11,159 bases of DNA from Bacteroidota bacterium. Lineage in GTDB: Bacteria > Bacteroidota > Bacteroidia > Chitinophagales > Chitinophagaceae. Shown here one piece after another: positions 1 through 7,430 of the stretch (position 1 is the stretch's first letter; each line of letters opens with the position of its first letter). The translations under genes were made by a program, and so were the position numbers. The notes under the pieces were generated by a model. The model was not told the DNA's origin, did no database searches, and worked only from the letters and a program-made list of their open reading frames with translations. Location: contig JAJXYG010000133.1 of assembly GCA_021780705.1 (NCBI GenBank), positions 1-11,159 on the forward strand, given 5' to 3'.

Positions 1-565
1 GGGTGGCGGTTGCATCATTGCCGAAAAAATCCCGGCCGTCCACGGTCACTTTCTGTACCGTTTCTCCCATGGCTGTGACTGCCCCGGAATTTTTATCCAC
101 GGTGATCCCCGGCATTTTTCTGATCAGGTCTTCGCTGGTGGCATCCGGGTTGACCTTGTACTGGTTGGCGGCAAATTCCAGGGTATCCTCCTTCATCTTA
201 ACCGGGGGTTCCCCGTTCACTACTACGGTCTTAAGGGTTTTGACCTGCTTGGATAGCCCCAGCAACCCAAAATCATAATTACGGGCCAGGGTGAAGGTCC
301 TTTGAAGGGTTTGGTACCCAATGGCCGTGACAGAGAGCCGGTAGGTACCCGGAGGGACTTGTTCAAATGTAAACTGGCCTCCCATGCTGCTGATTTGGGA
401 CCAGGAGGTAGCCGGATCATGAACAGAGGCCAAATTCAGGGTGGCCCTGGAAAGTGGAATCGTATCTGAAAAATCCACCAACCTGCCCTTTACGGTTTGG
501 CTTTGGGTAGCAAAAGAAAAAGTCAGGCCAATACCAAGGCATAATAGAAATTTATGCATGAGCAT
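1..565 (-). CDS. TonB-dependent outer-membrane receptor, N-terminal part (runs off left edge)
   Basis: Reading the minus strand from 565 gives 188 codons without a stop, open at the window edge. Residues 1-23 (MLMHKF... ending FATQSQ) look like a Sec signal peptide. Residues 24-95 form a carboxypeptidase-regulatory-like beta-sandwich (KGRLVD..., then F-x-F-E-Q-V-PPGTYRLSVTAIGYQT), typical of Bacteroidota TonB receptors. From about residue 112 the plug domain begins: VVVNGEPPVKMKEDTLEF, DATSEDLIRKMPGITVD and VTVDGRDFFGND are characteristic of the outer-membrane beta-barrel receptors of this phylum. The expected role is energised uptake of a bulky substrate across the outer membrane with TonB-ExbBD; the substrate cannot be read from this part. 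An alternative start is the ATG at 559 (MHKF). No Shine-Dalgarno is evident, which is usual for the phylum. It is divergent from the DUF5606 gene, so 566-749 must hold both promoters. Confidence 0.88.
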   Translation of the reverse strand, partial: MLMHKFLLCLGIGLTFSFATQSQTVKGRLVDFSDTIPLSRATLNLASVHDPATSWSQISSMGGQFTFEQVPPGTYRLSVTAIGYQTLQRTFTLARNYDFGLLGLSKQVKTLKTVVVNGEPPVKMKEDTLEFAANQYKVNPDATSEDLIRKMPGITVDKNSGAVTAMGETVQKVTVDGRDFFGNDATAT

Positions 566-720
566 AGTAGTTTGACTTTAGACGCCATTGAAAGCCAAAT
601 CCTGTGCGAACCTTTTGCCTGACATCCGGGGTATACTTAAAAAAGCGCCGGATGGTGCGGATTATCAGGGGTAACCACGCTGTTTTAAATTATATTAACA
701 ATTCTAAAAACCATTTCCTT

Positions 721-728
721 TATCTTGC
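721..728 (+). promoter_or_regulatory. Possible Bacteroidota -7 box for the DUF5606 gene
   Basis: TATCTTGC lies 21 bases before the ATG at 750. It resembles the Bacteroidota -7 consensus TAnnTTTG but is one T short in the run. No good -33 TTTG is seen at the right spacing, so this is only a weak call. Confidence 0.3.
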
Positions 729-749
729 AATTTTAAAAATCGTAACCAA

Positions 750-1268
750 ATGGAATATAAAAAGATTGTTTCCGTGTCTGGAATGCCGGGACTGTTTGAA
801 ATGATGTCTTCCAAGTCTGATGGAGCCGTGGTGAAGTCGCTGGAGGACCAGAGTACCAAGTTTGTGAGTTCCAGAATGCATAATTTTTCTCACCTGGAAT
901 CCATAGAAGTATATACTACCCGGGACAACACCAACCTGGCGGAAGTATTTGAAGCCATGAAAAAAAGCAAGGAAAAAGTGCCGGATTCAAAGGCGGATGC
1001 CAAGGCATTCAAGGCATATTTTGAAAAGGTATTTCCGGACATGGATTTTGACAGGGTCTATGTCAGCGACATGAAGAAAATTGTGAAGTGGCTTCAAATA
1101 TTGGAGAAAAATCAGATCCAGATCAAGAGTTCCGAAGAACCTGAAGCGGAGGCGCTGTCAGAACCCCAGGGACCCGCCAAGCCGGCCCATCCCGAACCCG
1201 GCCACGGTAAAGAGGGAAAGCCCCAGAAGGCGGCTACCCGAAAAATAGAAAGCAGGGGAGTGAAGTAA
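750..1268 (+). CDS. DUF5606 domain protein
   Basis: This 172-residue protein matches, by recognition, the DUF5606 family found in Bacteroidota. Residues 1-45 carry the typical opening (KKIVSVSGMPGLFEMM, then VVKSLED and a Ser/Arg-rich strand). Residues 50-65 give the ESIEVYTT strand. Residues 80-118 give the conserved helical end (KAFKAYFEKVFPDMDFDRVY followed by VSDMKKIVKWLQIL). From about residue 124 to the end the chain is low-complexity, rich in Glu, Pro, Lys and Gly, and probably disordered. There is no signal peptide or membrane segment, so it should be cytoplasmic. The molecular function of the family is not known to me. The ATG at 750 fits the family's N-terminus. A 5-bp hairpin (CAGGG/CCCTG, 1270-1283) follows the stop immediately but has no T-tract; the peptidase gene starts 94 bases downstream, so read-through is possible. 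Confidence 0.85.
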   Translation: MEYKKIVSVSGMPGLFEMMSSKSDGAVVKSLEDQSTKFVSSRMHNFSHLESIEVYTTRDNTNLAEVFEAMKKSKEKVPDSKADAKAFKAYFEKVFPDMDFDRVYVSDMKKIVKWLQILEKNQIQIKSSEEPEAEALSEPQGPAKPAHPEPGHGKEGKPQKAATRKIESRGVK

Positions 1269-1362
1269 TCAGGGATACCCCTGTCCCAGACTTCTGCCGG
1301 GAGATCCCAAACAACCGAATTTCCTCACCATTCCCTCATCCGGGATTTAATTTATTATTGTC

Positions 1363-3084
1363 ATGATAGCCGCCAGCGCAGACCTGCAAAAAATTGAACG
1401 AAAATTCCTGCCTGGTGACCTCGTCCTCAGGGATTGGGCCACCGTGGAGCCCTTTTTCAAAGACCTGACCCAAAGGCAAATCGGATCGCCCGACGACCTG
1501 TCCCGGTGGCTGCAGGATATGAGCGAACTGGAAGCCTTTATCAACGAAGACTTCAGCTGGCGCCAGATACGGATGACCTGCGACACCACGGACAAGAAAC
1601 TGGAGGAGGATTTTAACTTCTTTTGCATGGAGATACAACCCCGGATCCAGCCCTATGCCGATGAGCTGAACCGGAAACTGGTCACCGCACCCTATATTGA
1701 TCAACTGGATCCAAAGAAATATGACACCTATTTCAGGTCGGTCCGAAAAAGCATTGAACTCTTTCGCGAGGAAAATATCCCAATCCAGGCGGAACTTTCG
1801 GTACTGCAGCAGCAGTATGGCGCCATTAGCGGTGCGATGACCATCCAGGTCCAGGATAAGGAATATACCCTGCAGCAGGCAGGGAAGTTCCTGGAAAGTC
1901 CCGACCGGAAATTAAGGGAAGAGGTCTACCGGAAAGTCAATGCACGCAGGCTCCAGGATAAGGATATTCTGGATGACCTGTTTTGCAAACTGGTAGCAAA
2001 AAGACACCAGCTCGCCCTGAATGCAGGTTTTGAAAATTACCGCGATTACAAGTTCAAAGACCTCGGCAGGTTTGATTATACGAAAGAGGATTGTTTTCGC
2101 TTTCACGACTCCGTAAAACAGCACGTCCTTCCGCTGGTAAACAGGATCCTGGCTGCAAAGAAAGGGAAACTCAAGGTAGATCCCCTTCGGCCCTGGGACA
2201 CCGAAGCAGAGCCGGAGGGAACCCCCCGGCTCACCCCTTTTGAGACCGGGGAGGAATTGCTCGAAAAATCCATTGAATGTTTTACGCGCCTAAGGCCCTT
2301 TTTCGGAGACTGCCTCCGGCAAATGAAAAAGATGCATCACCTGGACCTGGAAAGCAGGCCCGGCAAGGCGCCGGGTGGATATAACAGCCCTTTGGCAGAA
2401 AGTGGTGCCCCCTTTATATTCATGAACGCTGCAGGACAGATGAGTGACGTCACCACCATGTTGCATGAGGGAGGTCACGCCGTACATTCCTTTTTGACCC
2501 ACAAGCTGGAACTCAATGCATTCAAGGATTACCCCATGGAAATCGCCGAAGTGGCCAGTATGGCCATGGAATTATTCACCATGGATTATTGGGATGTATT
2601 TTTTGACAATCCGCAGGATCTCAAGCGAGCCAAGGAATACCATCTGGAACGGGTCATCACCATTTTTCCCTGGATTGCGGTGATCGACAAATTCCAGCAT
2701 TGGATTTATGAAAATCCCCACCATACTACCGAGGAAAGAACCACCCAGTGGGTCAAGATCCTCCGGGAATTTTCTGATGACGTGATCGACTACAGCGGAC
2801 TGGAAGCCTTCCGGGGAAATCAATGGCAAAAACAACTGCATCTCTTCGAAGTGCCCTTTTATTATATCGAATATGGCATCGCCCAACTGGGCGCCATAGG
2901 ACTGTGGAAGCAGTACAAGGCCCGGCCGGAAATGGCCCTGGACCATTATATGCAGGCATTGAGTCTGGGGGGTACCCAAACCCTTCCGGAATTGTACCAG
3001 GCAGCCGGATTAAAATTTGATTTTTCACCGGCCTATATCAAGACCCTCATGGATTTCCTCAGTGAGGAAATGGAAAGTTTATAG
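1363..3084 (+). CDS. M3 family zinc oligoendopeptidase (PepF-like)
   Basis: This 573-residue protein is a thermolysin-fold peptidase of family M3, which hydrolyses short peptides in the cytoplasm. The zinc motif HEGGH is at residues 368-372 (His368 and His372 as ligands, Glu369 as general base), and Glu396 in EIAEVASM is the likely third ligand. A tyrosine cluster near 500-504 (FYYIEYGIAQLG) corresponds to the substrate-binding tyrosines of the family. Residues 1-200 are the helical cap, with strongly charged helices. The length is normal for bacterial M3 oligoendopeptidases (about 560-600). There is no signal peptide. The ATG at 1363 is the first in frame and gives a family-like N-terminus. 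It lies between DUF5606 and the MMPL gene on the same strand, with gaps of 94 and about 140 bases, and may be a single-gene unit. The exact peptide specificity is not predictable, so I give no gene symbol. Confidence 0.93.
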   Translation: MIAASADLQKIERKFLPGDLVLRDWATVEPFFKDLTQRQIGSPDDLSRWLQDMSELEAFINEDFSWRQIRMTCDTTDKKLEEDFNFFCMEIQPRIQPYADELNRKLVTAPYIDQLDPKKYDTYFRSVRKSIELFREENIPIQAELSVLQQQYGAISGAMTIQVQDKEYTLQQAGKFLESPDRKLREEVYRKVNARRLQDKDILDDLFCKLVAKRHQLALNAGFENYRDYKFKDLGRFDYTKEDCFRFHDSVKQHVLPLVNRILAAKKGKLKVDPLRPWDTEAEPEGTPRLTPFETGEELLEKSIECFTRLRPFFGDCLRQMKKMHHLDLESRPGKAPGGYNSPLAESGAPFIFMNAAGQMSDVTTMLHEGGHAVHSFLTHKLELNAFKDYPMEIAEVASMAMELFTMDYWDVFFDNPQDLKRAKEYHLERVITIFPWIAVIDKFQHWIYENPHHTTEERTTQWVKILREFSDDVIDYSGLEAFRGNQWQKQLHLFEVPFYYIEYGIAQLGAIGLWKQYKARPEMALDHYMQALSLGGTQTLPELYQAAGLKFDFSPAYIKTLMDFLSEEMESL

Positions 3085-3194
3085 CACTCCGGGCCCCTTA
3101 AAAAGAACCTCCTTTTCGGCGGTATCCGCAAGGTAGTGTCCCGGATGGCAGGGCCATCCTCATATGAGTCAATGGCTATTGCCCTATTTTTTTG

Positions 3195-3202
3195 TTTCTT
3201 TG
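3195..3202 (+). promoter_or_regulatory. Possible -7 box for the MMPL transporter gene
   Basis: TTTCTTTG, followed by CGC, differs at one base from the TAnnTTTG consensus and ends 21 bases before the ATG at 3224. If it is used, the upstream ATG at 3164 cannot be the start, because it would lie before the transcript begins. No convincing -33 element was found. Confidence 0.3.
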
Positions 3203-3223
3203 CGCTTCAAACCCGGATGCTTT

Positions 3224-5572
3224 ATGTGGCAAAAACTGGCCAGGTCTGTGCTCAAATACCGCGGGTGGCTCCTGTTTCTGTTGGGGGCAACCACGGTGGT
3301 TATGGGGATCTTTGCTTCCCGGATCCAGCTGAGTTATGAGTTTTCAAAAGCCATCCCCACCCAGGACCCCAAGTACCAGGACTACCTGGCCTTCAAAAAG
3401 AAATTTGGCGACGACGGAAATGTCCTGGTGATAGGAGTGCAGTCCCCAGATTTTTTTCAATTGAAGAATTTCCAGGCGTTCCAGGAACTGACCACAGCAC
3501 TGAAGAAAGTGCCCTATGTGGAAGGAGTCCTGAGTGTGGCCAATGCCTCAGCCCTGCATAAGGATACCGCCACCCAGAAACTGGTTCCGGTCCCCGTATT
3601 TCCGCAGGAACTTCAATCGCAGGCCCAGCTGGACAGCTGCAAAAATGCCTTTTTCGCCCTGCCCTTTTATCAGTCCCTCATAGATAACCCCCGGACCGGT
3701 GCCTACCTGATGGTGGTCCGGATCAACAAGGACATACTCAATTCCAAAGGAAGGACAGCAGTCATCAACCACATCGTTCAGGCTGCAAATCACTATAGCC
3801 AAACCACCCGGATCGAAACCCACCTCAGTGGGTTGCCCCTGATCCGGACGGAAGTGGCCGACCGGATTGCCCATGAAATGAAGTGGTTCATAGTAGGTTC
3901 CCTGGTACTTTCGGCGCTGATCCTGCTGCTGATGTTTCGTTCGGTCAGCACCACCCTGCTTTCCTTGCTGGTTGTGGTCATCGGGGTCATCTGGAGTGTG
4001 GGACTTACCTGGCTCTTTGGCTATAAGATCACCCTGCTGACGGCGCTTATTCCGCCGCTGATTGTGGTCATCGGGATCCCGAACTGTATCTATTTTTTAA
4101 ATAAATACCACGCCACCTACAAGTATACCCGGGATCAGGAGAAGTCCCTGGTGGACATGGTGAGCAAAATGGGGGTGGTAACCCTTTTTTGCAACCTGAC
4201 GGCCGCAATCGGATTTGCGGTTTTCGCACTTACCCAAAGTGCCATTCTGAAGGAGTTCGGACAGGTAGCCGGAATCAGCATCATGCTCATCTTTGTCATC
4301 TCCTTCATACTGCTTCCGGGGGCACTTAGTTATATGGCACCTCCCGGGAATCATGAATTGCGATACCTGGACAACCGGGTGTTCACCCGGTTCCTGCTCA
4401 AGATCGAAAAGTGGGTATTCCACCACAAGAAGGTGGTTTATGGACTGACGGTGGCAGTAGTGGCCGTTTCCATCATGGGGATGTTCCGGTTGAAGACTGA
4501 AGGTTATATTGTAGACGACCTTCCCAAAACCGACAAGATCTATAAAGACCTTAAATTCTTCGAAAAGAATTTTAACGGTGTCATGCCTCTGGAAATCCTG
4601 ATCGATTCCAAAAAAAGATTTGGCCTGGCCGGCACCCGGATCCTTCCCGTGCTGGTGAAAATGGACTCCCTATCCACCTACATCCAAAGCCTCAAAGTGA
4701 TGAACCGTCCCCTGGACCTGGCCGAAGGGATCAAATTTGCCAAACAGGGATTCTATGACGGTGATTCAGCGTACTATTCGATCCCGGACAGCTACCAGGC
4801 TGCCTTCCTCTCCAGCTACCTCAGACCCGGGCAGGATACGGGGAAAGGTAAGGAAGGTCTGCAGTCCCTGCTGAACAGTTTCATAGATACGGCCAGACAA
4901 ACTACCCGGATGAGCGTGGATATGGCCGATGTAGGGACCCTCAAATTACCGGTACTGCTTAAAGGACTGCGTAAAAGAACCGGTGAATTATTTGATACTT
5001 CCAAATACAAGGTCACCTTTACCGGAACCACCATCACCTTCCTGGAAGGCAGTGTCTATATTATTAACGGCCTGAAGGCCAGCATTGCCTGGGCCTTTCT
5101 TTTCATTACCCTGGCGATGCTCTTTTTGTTCCGATCCGGCAGGATTCTGCTCTTTTCCCTCATCCCCAACGTCATACCCCTTATTGTCACCGCAGGGATC
5201 ATGGGCTGGGCGGGAGTACGGCTTAAGCCTTCCACGGTTTTGATCTTCAGTGTGGCCCTTGGAATTGCCATCGATGTCACGATCCGGTTCCTGGTCAATT
5301 TCAAACAGGAACTGCCGGACCATGACTTTCAAACCCAAACCACCGTGTCCCAGACGATCAAAAATACCGGGCTGAGCATCCTGTATACCTCACTGGTCTT
5401 AATCGCGGGATTTGTCATTTTCTGCTTCAGCGGTTTCGGGGGCACCCAGTCCCTCGGGTGGCTCACTTCGATCACCCTGCTCACCGCCACCCTGACCAAC
5501 CTAGTCCTGTTGCCGGTGCTCCTTCTCAGTACCGCCCGCTCAGGACCGAGGAAAACCCGGGCCAAAGACTAA
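3224..5572 (+). CDS. MMPL/RND-superfamily transporter, 12 TM
   Basis: From the ATG at 3224 the protein has 782 residues. It has the two-fold RND layout: TM1 at about 14-32, a large extracytoplasmic loop (33-220), TM2-TM6 (221-369), then TM7 (404-420), a second loop (421-612) and TM8-TM12 (616-768). Related HAE3/MMPL proteins move lipids or hydrophobic compounds by proton motive force; the substrate here is unknown. TM10 contains GIAIDVTIRF with Asp684, a likely proton-relay residue. The matching part of TM4 reads GIPNCIYFLNKY and has no acidic residue. I chose 3224 (MWQKLARSVLKYRGWLL) over the in-frame ATG at 3164 because the extra 20 residues look unlike the family and overlap a possible -7 box. 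The RFxLxKxRxW-type start just before TM1 is usual for Bacteroidota homologues. The gene is convergent with yidD. Confidence 0.9.
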   Translation: MWQKLARSVLKYRGWLLFLLGATTVVMGIFASRIQLSYEFSKAIPTQDPKYQDYLAFKKKFGDDGNVLVIGVQSPDFFQLKNFQAFQELTTALKKVPYVEGVLSVANASALHKDTATQKLVPVPVFPQELQSQAQLDSCKNAFFALPFYQSLIDNPRTGAYLMVVRINKDILNSKGRTAVINHIVQAANHYSQTTRIETHLSGLPLIRTEVADRIAHEMKWFIVGSLVLSALILLLMFRSVSTTLLSLLVVVIGVIWSVGLTWLFGYKITLLTALIPPLIVVIGIPNCIYFLNKYHATYKYTRDQEKSLVDMVSKMGVVTLFCNLTAAIGFAVFALTQSAILKEFGQVAGISIMLIFVISFILLPGALSYMAPPGNHELRYLDNRVFTRFLLKIEKWVFHHKKVVYGLTVAVVAVSIMGMFRLKTEGYIVDDLPKTDKIYKDLKFFEKNFNGVMPLEILIDSKKRFGLAGTRILPVLVKMDSLSTYIQSLKVMNRPLDLAEGIKFAKQGFYDGDSAYYSIPDSYQAAFLSSYLRPGQDTGKGKEGLQSLLNSFIDTARQTTRMSVDMADVGTLKLPVLLKGLRKRTGELFDTSKYKVTFTGTTITFLEGSVYIINGLKASIAWAFLFITLAMLFLFRSGRILLFSLIPNVIPLIVTAGIMGWAGVRLKPSTVLIFSVALGIAIDVTIRFLVNFKQELPDHDFQTQTTVSQTIKNTGLSILYTSLVLIAGFVIFCFSGFGGTQSLGWLTSITLLTATLTNLVLLPVLLLSTARSGPRKTRAKD

Positions 5573-5646
5573 TCCGACCGGTACAAAGGCCAGACGGCCG
5601 GAAAAAATATTTCAATCATGAAAAAAAGGGTAATCCCAACCGGGAA

Positions 5647-5877
5647 CTAGGGTACCGGGTCATGGCCATGGCCTCCCCAGGGATTACATCTGACCAGCCT
5701 TTTGAGGGTGAGCCAGAGTCCTTTTAGGGGTCCGTATTTTCTAAGGGCTTCAATTCCATATTGTGAACAGGTGGGGGTAAACCTGCAGGAAGGTCCCATC
5801 CAGGGCGAGATCACCCACTGGTATACTTTGATCAGGGCTATAAAGGGAAGTGCCAGAATGGTTTTGATGGTTTTCAT
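5647..5877 (-). CDS. yidD: Membrane protein insertion efficiency factor YidD
   Basis: This 76-residue protein is a complete YidD (family DUF37). An N-terminal amphipathic or hydrophobic helix (residues 5-25, ending [11 protein letters not shown]) precedes the conserved block [15 protein letters not shown] (Cys31, Cys37), the [15 protein letters not shown] segment, and [14 protein letters not shown] (Cys64). YidD sits at the inner face of the cytoplasmic membrane and helps YidC insert membrane proteins. In many bacteria it lies between rnpA and yidC, but neither is present here. The start ATG at 5877 is preceded by GGAGG (5885-5889) with 7-base spacing, a Shine-Dalgarno much clearer than at the other genes in this window. 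It lies downstream of the GH16 gene on the same strand but has its own -7 box. Confidence 0.95.
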   Translation of the reverse strand: MKTIKTILALPFIALIKVYQWVISPWMGPSCRFTPTCSQYGIEALRKYGPLKGLWLTLKRLVRCNPWGGHGHDPVP

Positions 5878-5913
5878 GCGGCCGCCTCCATGATTATATC
5901 AGGGGCGGAAATG

Positions 5914-5921
5914 CAAAGATA
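5914..5921 (-). promoter_or_regulatory. -7 box for yidD
   Basis: On the minus strand 5921-5914 reads TATCTTTG followed by CA, a full match to the Bacteroidota -7 consensus TAnnTTTG. It lies 36 bases before the yidD ATG, leaving a short leader that holds the GGAGG site. The -33 region has no clear TTTG at 17-21 bases. Confidence 0.5.
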
Positions 5922-5963
5922 CGGATAACCCAAGGTCTTCGCTGCGCCTCCCGGTTTGGCGCC

Positions 5964-5985
5964 GCCCTGAAGGATCACTCAGGGC
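5964..5985 (-). terminator. Hairpin just after the GH16 stop codon
   Basis: GCCCTGA (5964-5970) pairs perfectly with TCAGGGC (5979-5985) around an 8-base loop, and the stem begins three bases after the GH16 stop codon on the minus strand. There is no T-tract after it, so it may protect the mRNA 3' end or be a weak terminator rather than a classical Rho-independent one. Confidence 0.35.
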
Positions 5986-5988
5986 AGG

Positions 5989-7173
5989 TTACTGAAATAC
6001 CCGGATATAATCCACAATCATCCTCTGGGGGAAGGTGGTGGTCCCGTCCGGGGCTCCCGGCCAATTACCTCCTACCGCTACATTGAAGATGAAGAAAAAG
6101 GGCTGGTCAAAGGGATTGTTGCCCGTTATATCGGTACGCAGGGCAGTGAAGTAGGGGGTATCATCGACCCTCCACTGGATGGAATCTGCGGTCCAGATGG
6201 TGGAGAATACATGAAATTGCTGGGAGAAATCAGAGGTGGGCAGGGTATAGCTGCTCCCCTTCTGTAACCCCCCGGTGCCGACTTGTCCCCAATGAAGGGT
6301 ACCGTAGGTGGTAGCCGGATGCTGCCCCAGGACTTCCATCATGTCGATTTCCCCGCAGGCGGGCCAGGGGGTGGCATTGATATTGGAACCAAGCATCCAG
6401 AGGGCGGGCCACAGACCCTGTCCGGAAGGAAGCTTGGCCCGGATGTCCACCCGTCCGTATTGAAACTCTCTTTTGCCAAGGGTCTGTATTCTGGCGGAGG
6501 TGTAATGATTGTTTCCCAGGTTCTCATACCTGGCTTCAATGACCAGATAATTTCTTTGGGTGATGAAGCAGTTCTTGGTGTTGTTGGTATAGTTTTCCAG
6601 TTCGTTATTGCCCCAGCCGTTCCCTCCCGTTTCAAAATTCCAGGAATTCTGGTCAAGGCTGCCTTCGTTAAATTCCTCATCCCAGACCAGGTTGTACCCG
6701 GGGTAACTCAATGGACTGCGGTACCCGCTGGAATCTACCGGGATATACAGGCCGTCACAAAGTATGACGCCTGTGCCCTTGCTGGTGGCTCCCAGGGTGG
6801 CATTGGTGGGATTGGAAAGGGACACATAGAAGCTCTTCGGGTTCTCCCTCAGGCTGTCACCCGTTACCGGAATATTGATGCTGACATAAGACTGGTTGGG
6901 TGGGATGGTTACCGTGGCCGATTCGGCGGTATAATCGGTTCCTGCTTTGGCGGAGCCATCCTGGGTGGAATACTGAAAGGTAATGGCACTGGAAGAGGGG
7001 GTAGATACACTGACGCTGAAGCTGAAATTGGTCGTGGCCACACTGTCGCGTTCCTGTTGCACATTATTGACAGTCAGCGTCGGGGTGGAAGAGGGGCCGG
7101 ACGGACTGGTATTTTGTTTCTTACTGCAGGATACCGTAGCGAGGGCAAGGATCAGGACGGTAAATTTTCTCAT
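5989..7173 (-). CDS. GH16 family beta-glucanase lipoprotein with N-terminal Calx-beta domain
   Basis: This 394-residue protein starts with a lipoprotein signal (MRKFTVLILALATVSC; Cys16 likely lipidated) and a Ser/Pro/Thr-rich linker. Residues about 33-137 are a Calx-beta domain (TFQYSTQDGSAKAGTDYT, then IPVTGDSLRENPKSFYVSLSNPT). Residues about 160-394 are a GH16 jelly-roll fold: LVWDEEFN, GWGNNELENYT and GLWPALWML, followed by the catalytic motif GEIDMMEVLG. Glu275 is the expected nucleophile, Asp277 the assisting residue and Glu280 the acid/base. The EIDxxE form with the extra residue is typical of laminarinase-type (beta-1,3- or beta-1,3-1,4-glucan) enzymes, so it probably cuts such glucans in the periplasm or at the cell surface. 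No SusC/SusD pair adjoins it, so this is not an obvious polysaccharide utilisation locus. The ATG at 7173 gives a clean signal peptide. A large plus-strand reading frame opposite it is a shadow. Confidence 0.93.
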   Translation of the reverse strand: MRKFTVLILALATVSCSKKQNTSPSGPSSTPTLTVNNVQQERDSVATTNFSFSVSVSTPSSSAITFQYSTQDGSAKAGTDYTAESATVTIPPNQSYVSINIPVTGDSLRENPKSFYVSLSNPTNATLGATSKGTGVILCDGLYIPVDSSGYRSPLSYPGYNLVWDEEFNEGSLDQNSWNFETGGNGWGNNELENYTNNTKNCFITQRNYLVIEARYENLGNNHYTSARIQTLGKREFQYGRVDIRAKLPSGQGLWPALWMLGSNINATPWPACGEIDMMEVLGQHPATTYGTLHWGQVGTGGLQKGSSYTLPTSDFSQQFHVFSTIWTADSIQWRVDDTPYFTALRTDITGNNPFDQPFFFIFNVAVGGNWPGAPDGTTTFPQRMIVDYIRVFQ

Positions 7174-7197
7174 ATTAATTTCGGATTCGTTCAGGCC

Positions 7198-7225
7198 AAA
7201 AGATACTAAAAAAATTGCATTTCAA
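7198..7225 (-). promoter_or_regulatory. Promoter of the GH16 gene
   Basis: On the minus strand, TTG at 7225-7223 and TATCTTTT at 7205-7198 are separated by 17 bases, close to the Bacteroidota pattern TTTG-N17-23-TAnnTTTG. The -7 box ends 24 bases before the ATG at 7173. A T7 run lies in the spacer. Confidence 0.5.
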
Positions 7226-7268
7226 TGATTATGAACGGGATGGTAAACCGTTCCTGGCAAAGGGGTTG

Positions 7269-7313
7269 GGTCTTCTGGCTTCCGATCCCAGATCCGCATG
7301 CCTTCCCATGCGG
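7269..7313 (-). promoter_or_regulatory. Cobalamin-riboswitch-like 3' half (possible remnant)
   Basis: On the minus strand a perfect 7-bp hairpin (CCGCATG, loop GGAAGG, CATGCGG; 7313-7294) is followed by GATCTGGGATC and then GGAAGCCAGAAGACC (7283-7269). This order, a stem presenting GGGAAGG followed by a segment like GAGyCAGrAGACC, resembles the 3' part of cobalamin riboswitches (Rfam RF00174). The closing TGCC is not adjacent, and the 5' core (GGGAA...GGTG...CCCGCAACTG) is absent from the upstream minus strand up to atpB. It may be a decayed or truncated riboswitch, a divergent structured RNA, or a chance match. A possible minus-strand -7 box (TATTTTTTG, 7365-7357) could transcribe it into the GH16 leader. 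Confidence 0.33.
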
Positions 7314-7379
7314 CTGACACCAGCTGAAGGGGAGGGTAAAACCGGGTGAAAAAGGGCAAAAAATATATAGGGGTAGGCA

Positions 7380-7411
7380 TTTCATATCCTCAGGTAAACC
7401 ACTTATCTTTG
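7380..7411 (+). promoter_or_regulatory. Promoter of the atpBEFH operon
   Basis: TATCTTTG at 7404-7411 is an exact match to the Bacteroidota -7 consensus, and TTTC at 7380-7383 is a three-of-four match to the -33 box with a 20-base spacer. The -7 box ends 19 bases before the atpB ATG. AGGAAAG just before the ATG may act as a weak ribosome-binding site. Confidence 0.6.
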
Positions 7412-7430
7412 CGCAAAATTTAAGGAAAGC

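Noticed and set aside
604-804. 66-codon plus-strand frame before DUF5606
   Set aside because: It overlaps the real DUF5606 start in another frame, has no family resemblance, and covers the divergent promoter region.
1336-1704. Antisense frames within the M3 peptidase gene
   Set aside because: They are shadows of a well-supported zinc peptidase gene and carry no recognisable domains.
3101-3116. AAAAG/CTTTT hairpin after the M3 peptidase
   Set aside because: A 5-bp, A/T-only-plus-one stem without a T-tract is not distinguishable from background.
5588-5599. GGCC-AGAC-GGCC hairpin in the gap between the MMPL gene and yidD
   Set aside because: The stem is only 4 bp and neither strand has a proper T-tract after it, so it is not supportable as a terminator.
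5630-5687. 8-bp perfect inverted repeat GTAATCCC/GGGATTAC across the end of yidD
   Set aside because: The arms are 42 bases apart, one lies in the conserved yidD coding end, and there is no T-tract. It is probably chance.
6283-7209. 308-codon plus-strand open frame opposite the GH16 gene
   Set aside because: It is antisense to a clear GH16/Calx-beta protein, is glycine-rich without recognisable domains, and is explained by the GC-rich codons of the true gene.
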